A DNA stretch of 64,000 nucleotides from Weissella hellenica (GTDB taxonomy: Bacteria > Bacillota > Bacilli > Lactobacillales > Lactobacillaceae). Below, piece by piece: positions 1 through 8,447 of the stretch. The position numbers and the translations under genes are program-made. The DNA lies in NCBI RefSeq assembly GCF_005405545.1, contig NZ_BJEG01000004.1, positions 46,549 through 110,548 of the forward strand, in the 5' to 3' direction. The notes below the pieces were generated by a model. That model was not told the origin of the DNA. It worked only from the letters and a program-made list of their open reading frames with translations, and ran no database searches. How positions within the stretch are numbered: position 1 is the first letter of the stretch; every line of letters starts with the position of its first letter.

Positions 1-210
1 CTGCGTCAATTGACGTTTATAAATACCATCATGGATATACCGTTGGTAATACTTATTATGCTCTAACCAATTCTGTAAACGTTTTGAAGAGCGACTCCAA
101 AAGTAAGCGGTTAGTAGATAAAAAGGAGTTGTCGGAATACCCGGCACCCAAATAAAAACAGTACCGATACCAAAAGTAATTAGACCTAGAATAATGTAAA
201 TAAAACGCAT
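1..210 (-). CDS. DUF454 (YbaN-like) membrane protein, partial
   Basis: The gene runs off the left edge, so only the first 70 residues are visible. They start MRFIYIILGLITFGIGTVF and hold a first membrane segment, then a short turn with PGIPTTPF, a second hydrophobic stretch, and SRSSKRLQNWLEHNKYY. This order (hydrophobic helix, P-x-LPTTPF-like turn, R/K-rich SSKR...NWL...H) is characteristic of the DUF454/YbaN family of small inner-membrane proteins of unknown function. The ATG at 210 has an AGGAGT ribosome site 4 to 5 bases away on the minus strand. The gene is divergent from ispE and shares its 140-base upstream region. Confidence 0.8.
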   Translation of the reverse strand, partial: MRFIYIILGLITFGIGTVFIWVPGIPTTPFYLLTAYFWSRSSKRLQNWLEHNKYYQRYIHDGIYKRQLTQ

Positions 211-290
211 AGCAACTCCTTAATAAATATATAAATGTAAGTATAGCAATAAAATGATGTTAGGCAAAGTTGAAATCTTTCGGGTGGTTA

Positions 291-319
291 TTTAACAATT
301 TCGTTCAACTTGCTATAAT
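291..319 (+). promoter_or_regulatory. Promoter of ispE
   Basis: TTTAAC at 291-296 and TATAAT at 314-319 are 17 bases apart. The -10 has the extended TGC element in front. Transcription would start about 25 bases before the ispE ATG. Confidence 0.65.
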
Positions 320-350
320 TAACATAATGTTATGAAAGGATTAAGCCGCG

Positions 351-1223
351 ATGGAAGTATTAGAGCAAGCGTACGCTAAGTTAAATATTAGCCTTGATAC
401 CCCATTTCTCCATGCTAATGGCGAACAAGAATGGGATATGTTAATGGTAGCTATCGATCTAGCTGATACAGTGACCATTCGTACGACTACTGACCATCAA
501 GAAATTGTGGTTGAGTCGACAAGTGGTGTCCTGCCACTCAATGAAAAGAATTTAGCTTACCAGGCTGCCCGTTTAATGCGAGAAATTGCTGGTAAGACTG
601 ATGGTATTGAAATTCATATCATGAAACGAGTGCCAGTAGCAGCCGGGTTAGGCGGTGGCTCTTCAGATGCTGCAGCCGTCCTTCGGGGGCTAAATCGTAT
701 TTGGCAATTAAATTATACGGAAGAAAAATTAGCTGTGATTGGTTTGAAAATCGATGCCGATGTTCCTTTTTGTGTTTATTCACGGCCAGCACGTGTTCGG
801 GGGCGTGGAGAAATAGTGGAACCGTTAAAGCAAGCGTTACCACCACTATGGGTAATTGTTGCTAAACCAGGTATTAGTGTTTCAACCCCTAAAATATTAA
901 AAATGGTTAACTATAATACCATGCAACATGGTAATATGGCGGCTTTGATGACAGCTGTCAATCAAGCAGATTTTCAAACGGCTTATCGACAAATGTTTAA
1001 TGTATTAGAATCCATAACCGGTGGTAAATATCCAGAAATATTGAAACTTAAACAAAAAATGTATGAGTTTGGTGCTGAAGCAGCACAGATGTCAGGAACT
1101 GGGCCAACGGTATTTGCAGTTACTGAAAAGGCATCACGTGCCAAACGTATTTACAATGCTGTGAGTGGTTTTGTGCCAGAATCTTATTTGGTACGCCTGG
1201 TTAATTCTGAAAAATGTAGATAA
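351..1223 (+). CDS. ispE: 4-diphosphocytidyl-2-C-methyl-D-erythritol kinase (IspE)
   Basis: IspE phosphorylates CDP-methylerythritol in the MEP isoprenoid pathway and belongs to the cytosolic GHMP kinases. The 290-residue length is normal. Visible motifs are AYAKLNISLD near the N-terminus, the GHMP ATP loop PVAAGLGGGSSDAAA at about residues 95-109, the catalytic DADVPF at about 135-140, and MSGTGPTVFAV at about 250. The segment after the catalytic Asp reads YSRPARVRGRGE, where I would expect GG-x-A, so this copy looks divergent. No other MEP gene is in the window; lactic acid bacteria normally use the mevalonate route yet many keep an orphan ispE, so its physiological substrate is uncertain. 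The start follows a GAAAGGA ribosome site. Confidence 0.88.
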   Translation: MEVLEQAYAKLNISLDTPFLHANGEQEWDMLMVAIDLADTVTIRTTTDHQEIVVESTSGVLPLNEKNLAYQAARLMREIAGKTDGIEIHIMKRVPVAAGLGGGSSDAAAVLRGLNRIWQLNYTEEKLAVIGLKIDADVPFCVYSRPARVRGRGEIVEPLKQALPPLWVIVAKPGISVSTPKILKMVNYNTMQHGNMAALMTAVNQADFQTAYRQMFNVLESITGGKYPEILKLKQKMYEFGAEAAQMSGTGPTVFAVTEKASRAKRIYNAVSGFVPESYLVRLVNSEKCR

Positions 1224-1226
1224 TTA

Positions 1227-1269
1227 ACGAAACGTTCGTGTTTTGACACTGTAACGTTTTTTTTGTGCT
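1227..1269 (+). terminator. Terminator of ispE
   Basis: The arms AAACGTT (1230-1236) and AACGTTT (1253-1259) pair around an inner GTGT-TTTG-ACAC hairpin and are followed by a run of T. Confidence 0.6.
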
Positions 1270-1324
1270 TTTTTTCAGGAAAATACTTTAATTTTGGAAC
1301 ATTATACATTATATTTAATGAGTA

Positions 1325-1349
1325 GTTCGTAATTATCGAACAATATAAT
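1325..1349 (+). promoter_or_regulatory. Probable purine-type operator and -10 box of the first BMP gene
   Basis: GTTCGTAATTATCGAAC at 1325-1341 is an inverted repeat GTTCG-N7-CGAAC. Its right half, ATTATCGAACAAT, matches the PurBox consensus AWWWCCGAACWWT with one mismatch. A TATAAT follows at 1344-1349, so the repeat covers the -35 region. The same 17-base layout occurs before purA. That PurR binds here is inference. Confidence 0.5.
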
Positions 1350-1376
1350 TGGTTTTTTGATAAAAAGGAGTAAAAA

Positions 1377-2426
1377 ATGGCTTCAAACGCAAAGATGTGG
1401 GTGGCAGGTGCCGCAGTTGTAATTATTGCAGGGGGTGCATATGCCGCTTGGTCTGGAAACAAGTCAGGTGATACTAAGGATGATAAAACCTCAGTTGCCT
1501 TGATAACTGATGGTGGTGGAATTGATGATAAGTCATTCAATCAATCAGCTTGGGAAGGTATGAAAGCTTGGGCAAAGGATAATGGTGTTAAAGAAGGAAA
1601 GGGTGGCTATGCTTACTATCCTTCAAAGACCAGTGCAGATTTTACCACTAATATAGATCAAGCACGTTCTGATGGTTTTAAGAACATTTATGGTATTGGT
1701 TTCCAATTGGTTTCAACAATTAACGAACAATCAAAGAAAAATCCAAATACTAACTATATGATTATTGATGATATTGCTAAAGCACGTAAGAATACGGTTT
1801 CGGTAACGTTTAAGTCTGAGCAATCATCATACTTGGCTGGTGTTGCGGCTGCTAAGACAACCAAAACAGACAAAGTTGGGTTTGTCGGTGGTATGAAGTC
1901 AGCGGTTGTGCAATCGTTTGAAAAGGGCTTTACTGCTGGCGCTAAGTCAGTTAACCCTGATATTGAGGTTGATGCACAGTATGTTGGTAGCTTTACTGAT
2001 GCTGGTAAGGGTAAGACCATTGCCTCAACGATGTATCAAAGCGGTACTGATGTGGTCTTTACGGCCGCTGGTGGTTCTGGAGCCGGTGTATTTACAGAAG
2101 CTAAGGATCTAAACAAAGCTCAAAATGCAGCTGATAAAGTTTGGGTAATTGGTGTTGACCGTGATCAAAATTCTGACGGTGCCTATACAGCGAAGGACGG
2201 TAAATCTAACTTTACACTAACATCTTCTGTTAAAAGGGTTGGTAAGGCTGTGAGTGATGTGACTGAAAAGACTGCTAAGGGAAACTTCCCTGGTGGTAAG
2301 CACCTTGTGTATGGATTAGATGATAAGGGTGTTGCTTTGACACGTGGTCATATGTCTAAGGACACATGGGCAGCTGTACAAGATGCTCAGAAGAAGATTA
2401 TCGATGGTGATGTTAAAGTTCAGTAA
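1377..2426 (+). CDS. BMP family nucleoside-binding protein
   Basis: This is a substrate-binding protein of the BmpA/PnrA/Med family, which captures nucleosides outside the membrane for an ABC importer. Family marks are VALITDGGGIDDKSFNQSAW (about 40-59), VGFVGGMKSAVVQSFEKGF (about 166-184) and FTAAGGSGAGVF. It is a paralogue of the protein at 24009. The N-terminus has one hydrophobic segment (about residues 8-24) followed by WSGNKSGD, with no LxGC lipobox and no cysteine that I can see, so it is more likely held by an uncleaved N-terminal helix than by lipid. It stands alone with its own promoter and terminator and has no ATPase or permease gene beside it; it may serve the importer at 25-29 kb. 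An AAAAGGAG ribosome site precedes the ATG. Confidence 0.88.
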   Translation: MASNAKMWVAGAAVVIIAGGAYAAWSGNKSGDTKDDKTSVALITDGGGIDDKSFNQSAWEGMKAWAKDNGVKEGKGGYAYYPSKTSADFTTNIDQARSDGFKNIYGIGFQLVSTINEQSKKNPNTNYMIIDDIAKARKNTVSVTFKSEQSSYLAGVAAAKTTKTDKVGFVGGMKSAVVQSFEKGFTAGAKSVNPDIEVDAQYVGSFTDAGKGKTIASTMYQSGTDVVFTAAGGSGAGVFTEAKDLNKAQNAADKVWVIGVDRDQNSDGAYTAKDGKSNFTLTSSVKRVGKAVSDVTEKTAKGNFPGGKHLVYGLDDKGVALTRGHMSKDTWAAVQDAQKKIIDGDVKVQ

Positions 2427-2448
2427 AATAAGTAAATAATAATTACAA

Positions 2449-2482
2449 ACAAGTATCGTTTATCCGATGCTTGTTTTTTTTA
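2449..2482 (+). terminator. Terminator of the first BMP gene
   Basis: ACAAGTATCG and CGATGCTTGT form a 10-base stem (one G-U pair) with a six-base loop, followed by a long T run. Confidence 0.8.
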
Positions 2483-2528
2483 TTTCCGATAAATAGGGTA
2501 AACCAAAAAACTTGGTACTAATAACAGG

Positions 2529-2573
2529 GGTAAGCGGTTACAAATTTGACTTTACATTATTAGTGAATAATAA
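2529..2573 (+). promoter_or_regulatory. cre-like site and promoter of the MFS gene
   Basis: GGTAAGCGGTTACA (2529-2542) fits the cre consensus TGWNANCGNTNWCA with one mismatch at the first base. It lies just before TTGACT (2546-2551), which pairs with TAATAA (2568-2573) at a 16-base spacing. CcpA control is inferred. Confidence 0.5.
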
Positions 2574-2651
2574 TGAGAATTATATTCGTTGCGTTATTAT
2601 CGGTAATGCAACAGTATAGGTTTAAATAAATAGGTTTAATGGAGAAGGTTT

Positions 2652-3839
2652 GTGGTAAATACAGAGAAGTTGTTTAATAAAGGGTTTATCAGTGTCACAT
2701 TGATAAATTTTTTGGTTTATTTTGTTTATTATTTATTGATGGTTATTATTGCAGTGGTCGCCCAAGATAAATTAGGTGCAACACTGAGTCAGGCAGGTTT
2801 AGCATCAGGTATCTATGTTATTGGTACGTTAATTGCCCGTCTTTATATTGGTAAAAAGCTTGAGGTTATGGGGCGTAAACAGGTATTAAGAATCGGTATT
2901 GTATTATATTTAGTAACAACAATTATGTATTTATATATGCCATCACTGATTGTGTTATACGTCATCCGTTTATTAAATGGTTTCTTTTATGGTATGGTGT
3001 CTACGGCAACTAATGCAATCGTTACAGCGTATATTCCTCTTGAACGACGTGGGGAAGGGATTAATTATTATGGATTAAGTACGAGTTTAGCCGCAGCAAT
3101 TGGTCCATTTTTAGGAATGTTATTATTACACACAACGAGTATTAATTTTATTGTTATCATGGCTAGTGTTATGTTAATCGTTACAACAATTGGTTGTTTT
3201 ACAATCAAGGTTAACAATATGCACTTAACGACTGAACAGCGCCTTAGTGCTAATAGTTGGCAAATAAGTACCTTTATTGATACGAAAGTTATGTTTATTG
3301 CCGGGATTGCATTTCTGATGGGGCTGGCATATTCAAGTGTTTTGTCGTTTTTAGCGTCGTATGTTGTCACAATTAATCTTGTATCAATTAGTTCGTTATT
3401 TTTCGTTGTTTATGCACTAGTTATCACAATTACACGACCAATAGCAGGGCGAATTTTTGATCAATATGGTGAGAATTCGGTGATGTATCCAAGCTATATT
3501 TTCTTAGCAATCGGATTGTTAGTATTAAGTATGACAACGTCATCATGGTCATTATTATTATCAGGAGCTTTGATTGGATTAGGATATGGTACCTTTATGT
3601 CAAATGGGCAAGCAGTTGCTTTACATTTAGAAAAAGATATTAGTCGTATCGGGGTTGCATTATCGACTTATTTTGTGGGATTAGACTTAGGCATTGGTGT
3701 TGGACCTTACTTATTGGGTGCTTTGCGCCGATTTGTTGATTTTAAGCAAATGTATACCATGGTGGCAGTGTTACCAATTATATGCGCGGTGCTGTATCGT
3801 TTGTTTTATAAAGGGCTTCCTAAAAAGCAGCATAATTAG
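2652..3839 (+). CDS. MFS transporter
   Basis: The 395-residue protein has about 12 hydrophobic segments and the layout of a major facilitator: a first membrane helix at about 13-37, then RLYIGKKLEVMGRKQVLRIG, which is the loop 2-3 motif A region (D/K-x-x-GRK), and a second half starting near TKVMFIAGIAFLMG. The C-terminal half carries ITRPIAGRIFDQYG, the repeated motif between helices 8 and 9. It resembles drug or metabolite exporters of the YfkF/YwoG kind, but the substrate cannot be told from sequence. It starts with GTG behind a GGAGAAGG site. A cre-like site upstream hints at carbon control. Confidence 0.8.
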   Translation: MVNTEKLFNKGFISVTLINFLVYFVYYLLMVIIAVVAQDKLGATLSQAGLASGIYVIGTLIARLYIGKKLEVMGRKQVLRIGIVLYLVTTIMYLYMPSLIVLYVIRLLNGFFYGMVSTATNAIVTAYIPLERRGEGINYYGLSTSLAAAIGPFLGMLLLHTTSINFIVIMASVMLIVTTIGCFTIKVNNMHLTTEQRLSANSWQISTFIDTKVMFIAGIAFLMGLAYSSVLSFLASYVVTINLVSISSLFFVVYALVITITRPIAGRIFDQYGENSVMYPSYIFLAIGLLVLSMTTSSWSLLLSGALIGLGYGTFMSNGQAVALHLEKDISRIGVALSTYFVGLDLGIGVGPYLLGALRRFVDFKQMYTMVAVLPIICAVLYRLFYKGLPKKQHN

Positions 3840-3886
3840 TAAATTTAGTAATTAAAAATTCGGTTACATATTAAAAAACAGATATT

Positions 3887-3932
3887 TCCTGCGTAATGTT
3901 CGTTATTAACGAACGCTGCGCAGGATTTTTAT
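3887..3932 (+). terminator. Terminator of the MFS gene
   Basis: The outer arms TCCTGCG and CGCAGGA and the inner arms GTTCGT and ACGAAC make a long hairpin followed by TTTTTATTTTT. The inner part is also a GTTCG-N7-CGAAC repeat (see findings). Confidence 0.75.
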
Positions 3933-3972
3933 TTTTATTCAGAGTGTTAGGGCTTTAAAGACGAATTATTTG

Positions 3973-4150
3973 TTTACAATATCCATTTTTTGGGATATTA
4001 TAAATATAATGCTTGAGGGGAAACGCAAGCGATATAAAATACATATAGGGATATGTGATAGTAGTTAAAAAGATGCTTACAAATATTGGGGTAATTACGC
4101 TTTAACTTATCATAATCTAAAAAAGGTTGGTAAATTTACCAACCTTTTTT
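3973..4150 (+). ncRNA. Candidate small RNA with its own promoter and terminator
   Basis: TTTACA (3973-3978) and TATTAT (3996-4001) are 17 bases apart, and a perfect 32-base palindrome at 4119-4150 (AAAAAAGGTTGG... paired with ...CCAACCTTTTTT) makes a strong terminator. Between them is no open reading frame of note, but GCTTG/CAAGC (about 4011-4030) and ACATAT/ATATGT (about 4041-4056) form small hairpins. A transcript of about 140 bases would result. It lies in the 398-base gap between the MFS and SseB-like genes. No known RNA family is recognised. Confidence 0.4.
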
Positions 4151-4174
4151 AGTCTTGATATAAAATAGCGATGC

Positions 4175-4203
4175 CTGACAAAGATAATGATATCCGTTAT
4201 ACT
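4175..4203 (+). promoter_or_regulatory. Promoter of the SseB-like gene
   Basis: CTGACA (4175-4180) and TATACT (4198-4203) are 17 bases apart, 35 bases before the gene. Confidence 0.65.
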
Positions 4204-4237
4204 TGTTAAAAAGAGATGAGAGAAGTAAGGAGAATAA

Positions 4238-5065
4238 GTGCGCATGGATAACCAAGATGAAGAATTACGCAATGATAAGCTACTAGATGCAATAGCAGTT
4301 TTTCGTGAAGAACAAAATGAGGTTACGGAACATAATTTTATTCAAGCATTGATTGATGCTGTTTTTATTGCACCCGTGAATTTTTCAGAGCCACCTATTA
4401 TTAAAGAGGATGGGGATGGTATTGAAATTCCAGAAAATGCGCAGATGCAGTTGGTAACATTTGAATTAGAAAATGGTAATGGAGTCTTTCCAGTTTTCAC
4501 TGATTTGGATGCCTATAATGCACACACGATTGAAGCAGATTTGCCTGTTTATCCTTGGGGAATGTCGTTGTCAGATTATCTACCTATTTTGCAGAATGAT
4601 GACACTCAAAGTATTGAAGGTTTAGCGGTTAATCCATTTACTAATGGTATGCCAATTACCAGAGATAATATTATGTATATTGCACAGCAAGTTGCAGAAT
4701 CTGTCCAAGAAGAAGATAATGCTGCTGAGAATGCTGGCGATAGTGATATGGAAATTTCATCTGCTGAAGAGATTATTCCAACGCCATTACGTTATGAGTT
4801 AATTGGTATTGCAGATGATGCAATGGGTGCAATCGAGAGTATGTATCTATTGTGGCTAACAAACAATGATGCACAAACATCAAATTATTTGTTAGTCGTG
4901 AGCGGGCCTGATCGTGAAGACGTGCAGGCCTTATATCAAAAAATTGCCACGACATTTGAAGAAAAGTCAGGTGAAGAAGGTAGTGCTGTAGATATTGTCT
5001 TTGCGGATGATTTCCAAGTTGATCTGTCTGAATTTGATAGTCTATATAATCGTACGTTAGATTAA
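4238..5065 (+). CDS. SseB-like protein of unknown function
   Basis: A soluble acidic protein of 275 residues. The first half (about 20-135) has the look of the SseB N-terminal domain: LLDAIAVFREEQNEVTEHNF, FIAPVNF, QLVTFELENGNGVFPVFTDLDAYNAH and the YPWGMSL stretch. A very acidic linker follows (EEDNAAENAGDSDMEISSAEE) and then a second alpha/beta domain with YELIGIADDAMGAIESMYLLW and YLLVVSGPDREDVQALY, like the SseB C-terminal domain. The family name comes from enhanced serine sensitivity in E. coli; the mechanism is not known. GTG at 4238 is five bases from AAGGAG; ATG at 4244 is a possible alternative. Confidence 0.6.
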   Translation: MRMDNQDEELRNDKLLDAIAVFREEQNEVTEHNFIQALIDAVFIAPVNFSEPPIIKEDGDGIEIPENAQMQLVTFELENGNGVFPVFTDLDAYNAHTIEADLPVYPWGMSLSDYLPILQNDDTQSIEGLAVNPFTNGMPITRDNIMYIAQQVAESVQEEDNAAENAGDSDMEISSAEEIIPTPLRYELIGIADDAMGAIESMYLLWLTNNDAQTSNYLLVVSGPDREDVQALYQKIATTFEEKSGEEGSAVDIVFADDFQVDLSEFDSLYNRTLD

Positions 5066-5101
5066 ATGTTATAAATAAGGATGTTTAGAAAGTGTGAAGT
5101 A

Positions 5102-6115
5102 ATGAATGAAGACGTTGATTTAACAATTGTTGGAGCTGGTCCAGTTGGAATGTTTGCAGGCTTTTACGCAGGTTTACGTGAATTAAAAGTTGTCATTGTT
5201 GAAAGTTTAGCTGATTTGGGTGGTCAAGTTACGAATTTTTATCCTAAAAAAACCATTTTAGATATTCCAGGCTATGTGAATGTTTTGGGAAAAGACATCG
5301 TGGCTGATTTAACAAAGCAACTAGAACAATTTGAACAAAAAGTGTTACTTGGTACAACTGTGACAGATATCATTTCAAGTGGCGATGGTTTCCAAATTAA
5401 AACCGATCAACAAGATAGTTTTCATACAAAAGGTGTTTTATTAGCTACTGGTGCTGGTGCTTTTGAGCCACGCCGAATTGCGGCTGAAATTTTGGGTGAT
5501 AATGTTAACCAAAATATTCATTATTCGATTCATGATCTAAATATTTTTGCGGGAAAACGTGTGTTAGTAGCTGGTGGTGGTGACTCAGCAGTCGAAATGG
5601 CATTAAAATTAGAAACAACCGCCAAAAACGTTAAATTAACACATCGCCGTGACAAGTTTCGTGCACTTGAACATAGTTTAACGAAGTTATCAAATTCATC
5701 AGTGACGTTAGAAACGCCCTATACAATTAAGCAAATTACCAGAGATACAACAGGTGCGTTATTAGTAACGCTACAATTGGCGCGATCAGAAGAGACCAAG
5801 GACGTTATTGTTGATGAAATAGTCATTAGTTATGGGTTTCAAACAGAAAATAAAATTATGGCTGGTTGGTCAATTCAACCAGAACATGATGCACAAAATA
5901 AAATTGTCGTTACCCAAAATATGGCAACGACAGTACCAAATGTTTATGCAATCGGGGATGTTGCTGTGTACGCTGGTAAGTATGATGTTATTGCAACCGG
6001 GTTTGGTGAAGCGCCAACGGCAATTAATGATCTCATGACACATATTTTATCTGATGTTAAGGGACCAGCACATTCAACTGCATTAACGGTGGAAGATGGT
6101 ACAGTTAAACACTAA
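5102..6115 (+). CDS. Ferredoxin/flavodoxin-NADP reductase-like FAD enzyme
   Basis: This is a thioredoxin-reductase-like flavoprotein without the CxxC pair, as in the YumC class of ferredoxin--NADP+ reductases, which pass electrons between NADPH and ferredoxin or flavodoxin. It shows the FAD loop TIVGAGPVGMFAGFYAG near the N-terminus, LGGQVTNFYPKK and DIPGY, the NADPH loop VAGGGDSAVEMAL (about 157-169), THRRDKFRA, and the C-terminal FAD motif NVYAIGDVA. I place the start at 5102 (MNEDVDL), which matches the usual family start; an upstream ATG at 5081 sits too close to its AAGG. It follows the SseB-like gene by 36 bases and is probably co-transcribed. Confidence 0.85.
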   Translation: MNEDVDLTIVGAGPVGMFAGFYAGLRELKVVIVESLADLGGQVTNFYPKKTILDIPGYVNVLGKDIVADLTKQLEQFEQKVLLGTTVTDIISSGDGFQIKTDQQDSFHTKGVLLATGAGAFEPRRIAAEILGDNVNQNIHYSIHDLNIFAGKRVLVAGGGDSAVEMALKLETTAKNVKLTHRRDKFRALEHSLTKLSNSSVTLETPYTIKQITRDTTGALLVTLQLARSEETKDVIVDEIVISYGFQTENKIMAGWSIQPEHDAQNKIVVTQNMATTVPNVYAIGDVAVYAGKYDVIATGFGEAPTAINDLMTHILSDVKGPAHSTALTVEDGTVKH

Positions 6116-6192
6116 TTAACATCAGTAACTACTAAAACTTCGTGAAATTTGTTACAATAGTAACGAAGAAAAATAAAAAAAGAGGTGTACCA

Positions 6193-6912
6193 ATGGCAAA
6201 GTTAGTTTTAATTCGTCACGGTCAAAGTGAATGGAACGCATTAAACTTATTTAATGGATGGGTTGATACAAAGTTGAGCGATAAAGGTATCGCGCAAGCA
6301 AAGGAAGCTGGACAATTGTTGGCTGAAAAAGGCATTCAATTTGATCAAGCTTATACGTCAGTTTTGACACGTGCTATCACAACATTGCACTTGGCTTTGG
6401 AAGAAGCTGATCAATTGTGGGTACCTGAAGTTAAGTCATGGCGCTTGAACGAACGTCACTATGGTGCTTTGCAAGGTTTGAATAAGGCCGATGCTGCAAC
6501 TAAGTGGGGTGATGAACAAGTTCACCAATGGCGTCGTTCATATGACGTTTTGCCTCCACTACTAGAGGAACAAAGTGAAACAATGACTATTGACGGCAAG
6601 TCATATCCTGCAATGGATCGTCGTTACCAAGATGTACCTGCTGGTGAATTACCAAAGGGTGAAAACTTGAAGGTTACTTTGGAACGTGTATTGCCATTCT
6701 GGGATTCAGACATTTCAAAGGCATTGAAGGACGGTAAGAACGTTGTTATCGGTGCTCACGGAAACTCATTGCGTGCCCTAGTAAAGCACATTGAGCAAAT
6801 CTCTGATGAAGATATCATGGGTGTTGAAATCGCTAACGGTCAACCTTGGGTTTACGACCTAGATGAAAACTTGAATGTTGTTTCAAAAGACATTTTGACG
6901 CCTGAAGCTTAA
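6193..6912 (+). CDS. gpmA: 2,3-bisphosphoglycerate-dependent phosphoglycerate mutase
   Basis: This glycolytic enzyme interconverts 3- and 2-phosphoglycerate. The 239-residue product has the phospho-histidine motif [10 protein letters not shown] (about 5-14), [12 protein letters not shown], the [15 protein letters not shown] block (about 82-96), [10 protein letters not shown] and the second catalytic histidine in [12 protein letters not shown] (about 179-190). The start at 6193 is set by AGAGGTG seven bases away and by the family start [10 protein letters not shown]; an in-frame ATG at 6142 would add 17 atypical residues. TACAAT with an extended TGT at 6150-6158 is a likely -10. The gene is monocistronic with a terminator behind it. 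Confidence 0.96.
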   Translation: MAKLVLIRHGQSEWNALNLFNGWVDTKLSDKGIAQAKEAGQLLAEKGIQFDQAYTSVLTRAITTLHLALEEADQLWVPEVKSWRLNERHYGALQGLNKADAATKWGDEQVHQWRRSYDVLPPLLEEQSETMTIDGKSYPAMDRRYQDVPAGELPKGENLKVTLERVLPFWDSDISKALKDGKNVVIGAHGNSLRALVKHIEQISDEDIMGVEIANGQPWVYDLDENLNVVSKDILTPEA

Positions 6913-6930
6913 TTAGAATACAAATTGATG

Positions 6931-6968
6931 AGACTACTGACAGTGATGTTGGTAGTCTTTTTTTTTGT
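6931..6968 (+). terminator. Terminator of gpmA
   Basis: AGACTACTGAC and GTTGGTAGTCT pair (two G-U pairs) and nine or more T follow. Confidence 0.75.
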
Positions 6969-7149
6969 GCTATGGTGGTGGACATTCGTGATGCGTGAAT
7001 CATTAAATATTCGATTAGTATTCTGAGATTAGTTTTTAATTTTTTAAGCAAAGGGCATTGCTATTAATTTACTAAATGGTGAACTAATGGTTTAAATATG
7101 CAATATAAAATGAATATTAACGAAAATAATGTATAAAAAGCAAAAAACG

Positions 7150-7178
7150 TTGCATTTTATGTATATTTATTCTATTAT
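7150..7178 (+). promoter_or_regulatory. argG promoter with overlapping ARG box
   Basis: TTGCAT (7150-7155) and TATTAT (7173-7178) are 17 bases apart. TATGTATATTTATTCTAT (7158-7175) fills the spacer and matches the ArgR operator consensus WNTGAATWWWWATTCANW with two mismatches. Binding there would block the promoter, as expected for arginine repression. Confidence 0.65.
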
Positions 7179-7208
7179 TTAAAAAACGGTCAAAGAGGGG
7201 AAACAATT

Positions 7209-8432
7209 ATGAGCAAAAAGAAAGTGGTTTTAGCATATTCTGGTGGATTAGATACCTCAGTTGAAATTGCCTGGTTAAAAAATGCGGGGTATGACGTGAT
7301 TGCATGTTGTATTGATGTTGGGGAAGAGAAGGATTTGGTTAAGATTCAGGAGAAGGGGAAGCAAGTTGGGGCTAGTGAATCTGTTGTTATTGATGCGCAA
7401 CAGGAATTTGCAGAGGAATATGTATTAGTTGCGCTACAAGCGCATGCTTATTATGAAGGTGAGTATCCTTTGATTTCAGCGTTATCACGACCATTGATTG
7501 CAAAGAAACTTGTTGAAGTTGCTAACAAGTATGGGGCAACAGCAATTGCTCATGGTTGCACGGGTAAAGGTAATGATCAGGTACGTTTTGAAACAGAAAT
7601 TCATGCATTAGCGCCAGAAATGAAGATTGAAGATCCTATCCGTGATCAACATATGTCACGTGAAATGGAAATTGCGTATGCAAAAGAGAATGGCATCCCT
7701 GTTCCAATTACAAAAGAAAGTCCTTATTCCATCGATGAAAATCTTTGGGGTCGTGCCAATGAATGTGGTTTATTGGAGGATCCATGGGCAACAGCACCCG
7801 AGGATGCTTATGAGCGGACAAATGCACTAGAAAATACGCCAGACACACCAGACTATGTAGAAATCACCTTTGATCAGGGAATCCCAGTGGCGCTTAATGG
7901 TCAAACATATGAATTGGCTGAGCTCATTAAAGAACTTAATCAAGTGGCTGGTAAGCATGGAATTGGGCGTATCGATCATGTAGAAAATCGTTTGATTGGT
8001 ATCAAGTCACGTGAAATTTATGAAGCACCTGGTGCCGAAGTTTTGCTAAAAGCGCATAAAGATTTGGAAGATTTAACAACGACAAAAGATTTGGCACATT
8101 TTAAGCCAATTATTGAGAAACAAATTGCTGAGACCATTTATAATGCTTTACGGTATACACCATTATTTGATTCATTAAAGGCATTTATTCGTGAAAGTCA
8201 AAAAGAAGTGAACGGTGTTGTTCGTGTCAAAATGTTTAAAGGCAATGTGATTTGTGAAGGTCGCCAATCAGACAACTCTCTATATAGCCTGGATTTGGCT
8301 ACGTATACTTCAGCAGATGCCTTTGATCAGGAATCAGCTGCGGGCTTTATTAAACTGTATAGTTTACCTTCAGTTGTTCATGCCCAAGTGCAGCAAAAAT
8401 TAACAGCAGCTGAACAATTAGTTTTAAAGTAG
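7209..8432 (+). CDS. argG: Argininosuccinate synthase
   Basis: ArgG joins citrulline and aspartate with ATP to make argininosuccinate, the second-last step of arginine synthesis, in the cytosol. The 407-residue product has the N-type ATP pyrophosphatase loop [13 protein letters not shown] (about 9-21), [20 protein letters not shown], the [15 protein letters not shown] block (about 118-132) and SIDENLWGR. It is 15 bases ahead of argH, so the two form an operon; no other arginine synthesis gene is in the window, so citrulline must come from elsewhere. The ribosome site AGAGGGG is eight bases from the ATG. Confidence 0.97.
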   Translation: MSKKKVVLAYSGGLDTSVEIAWLKNAGYDVIACCIDVGEEKDLVKIQEKGKQVGASESVVIDAQQEFAEEYVLVALQAHAYYEGEYPLISALSRPLIAKKLVEVANKYGATAIAHGCTGKGNDQVRFETEIHALAPEMKIEDPIRDQHMSREMEIAYAKENGIPVPITKESPYSIDENLWGRANECGLLEDPWATAPEDAYERTNALENTPDTPDYVEITFDQGIPVALNGQTYELAELIKELNQVAGKHGIGRIDHVENRLIGIKSREIYEAPGAEVLLKAHKDLEDLTTTKDLAHFKPIIEKQIAETIYNALRYTPLFDSLKAFIRESQKEVNGVVRVKMFKGNVICEGRQSDNSLYSLDLATYTSADAFDQESAAGFIKLYSLPSVVHAQVQQKLTAAEQLVLK

Positions 8433-8447
8433 AAAGTAGGCAAATTA

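Noticed and set aside
1184..1540. A 118-codon minus-strand frame over the ispE-BMP gap
   Set aside because: It covers the ispE terminator and the BMP promoter and runs antisense to the BMP N-terminus; composition is not protein-like.
3898..3914. GTTCG-N7-CGAAC as an operator of the SseB-like gene
   Set aside because: It forms the inner stem of the MFS terminator and lies more than 250 bases before the gene's promoter, so its match may be a by-product of hairpin symmetry.
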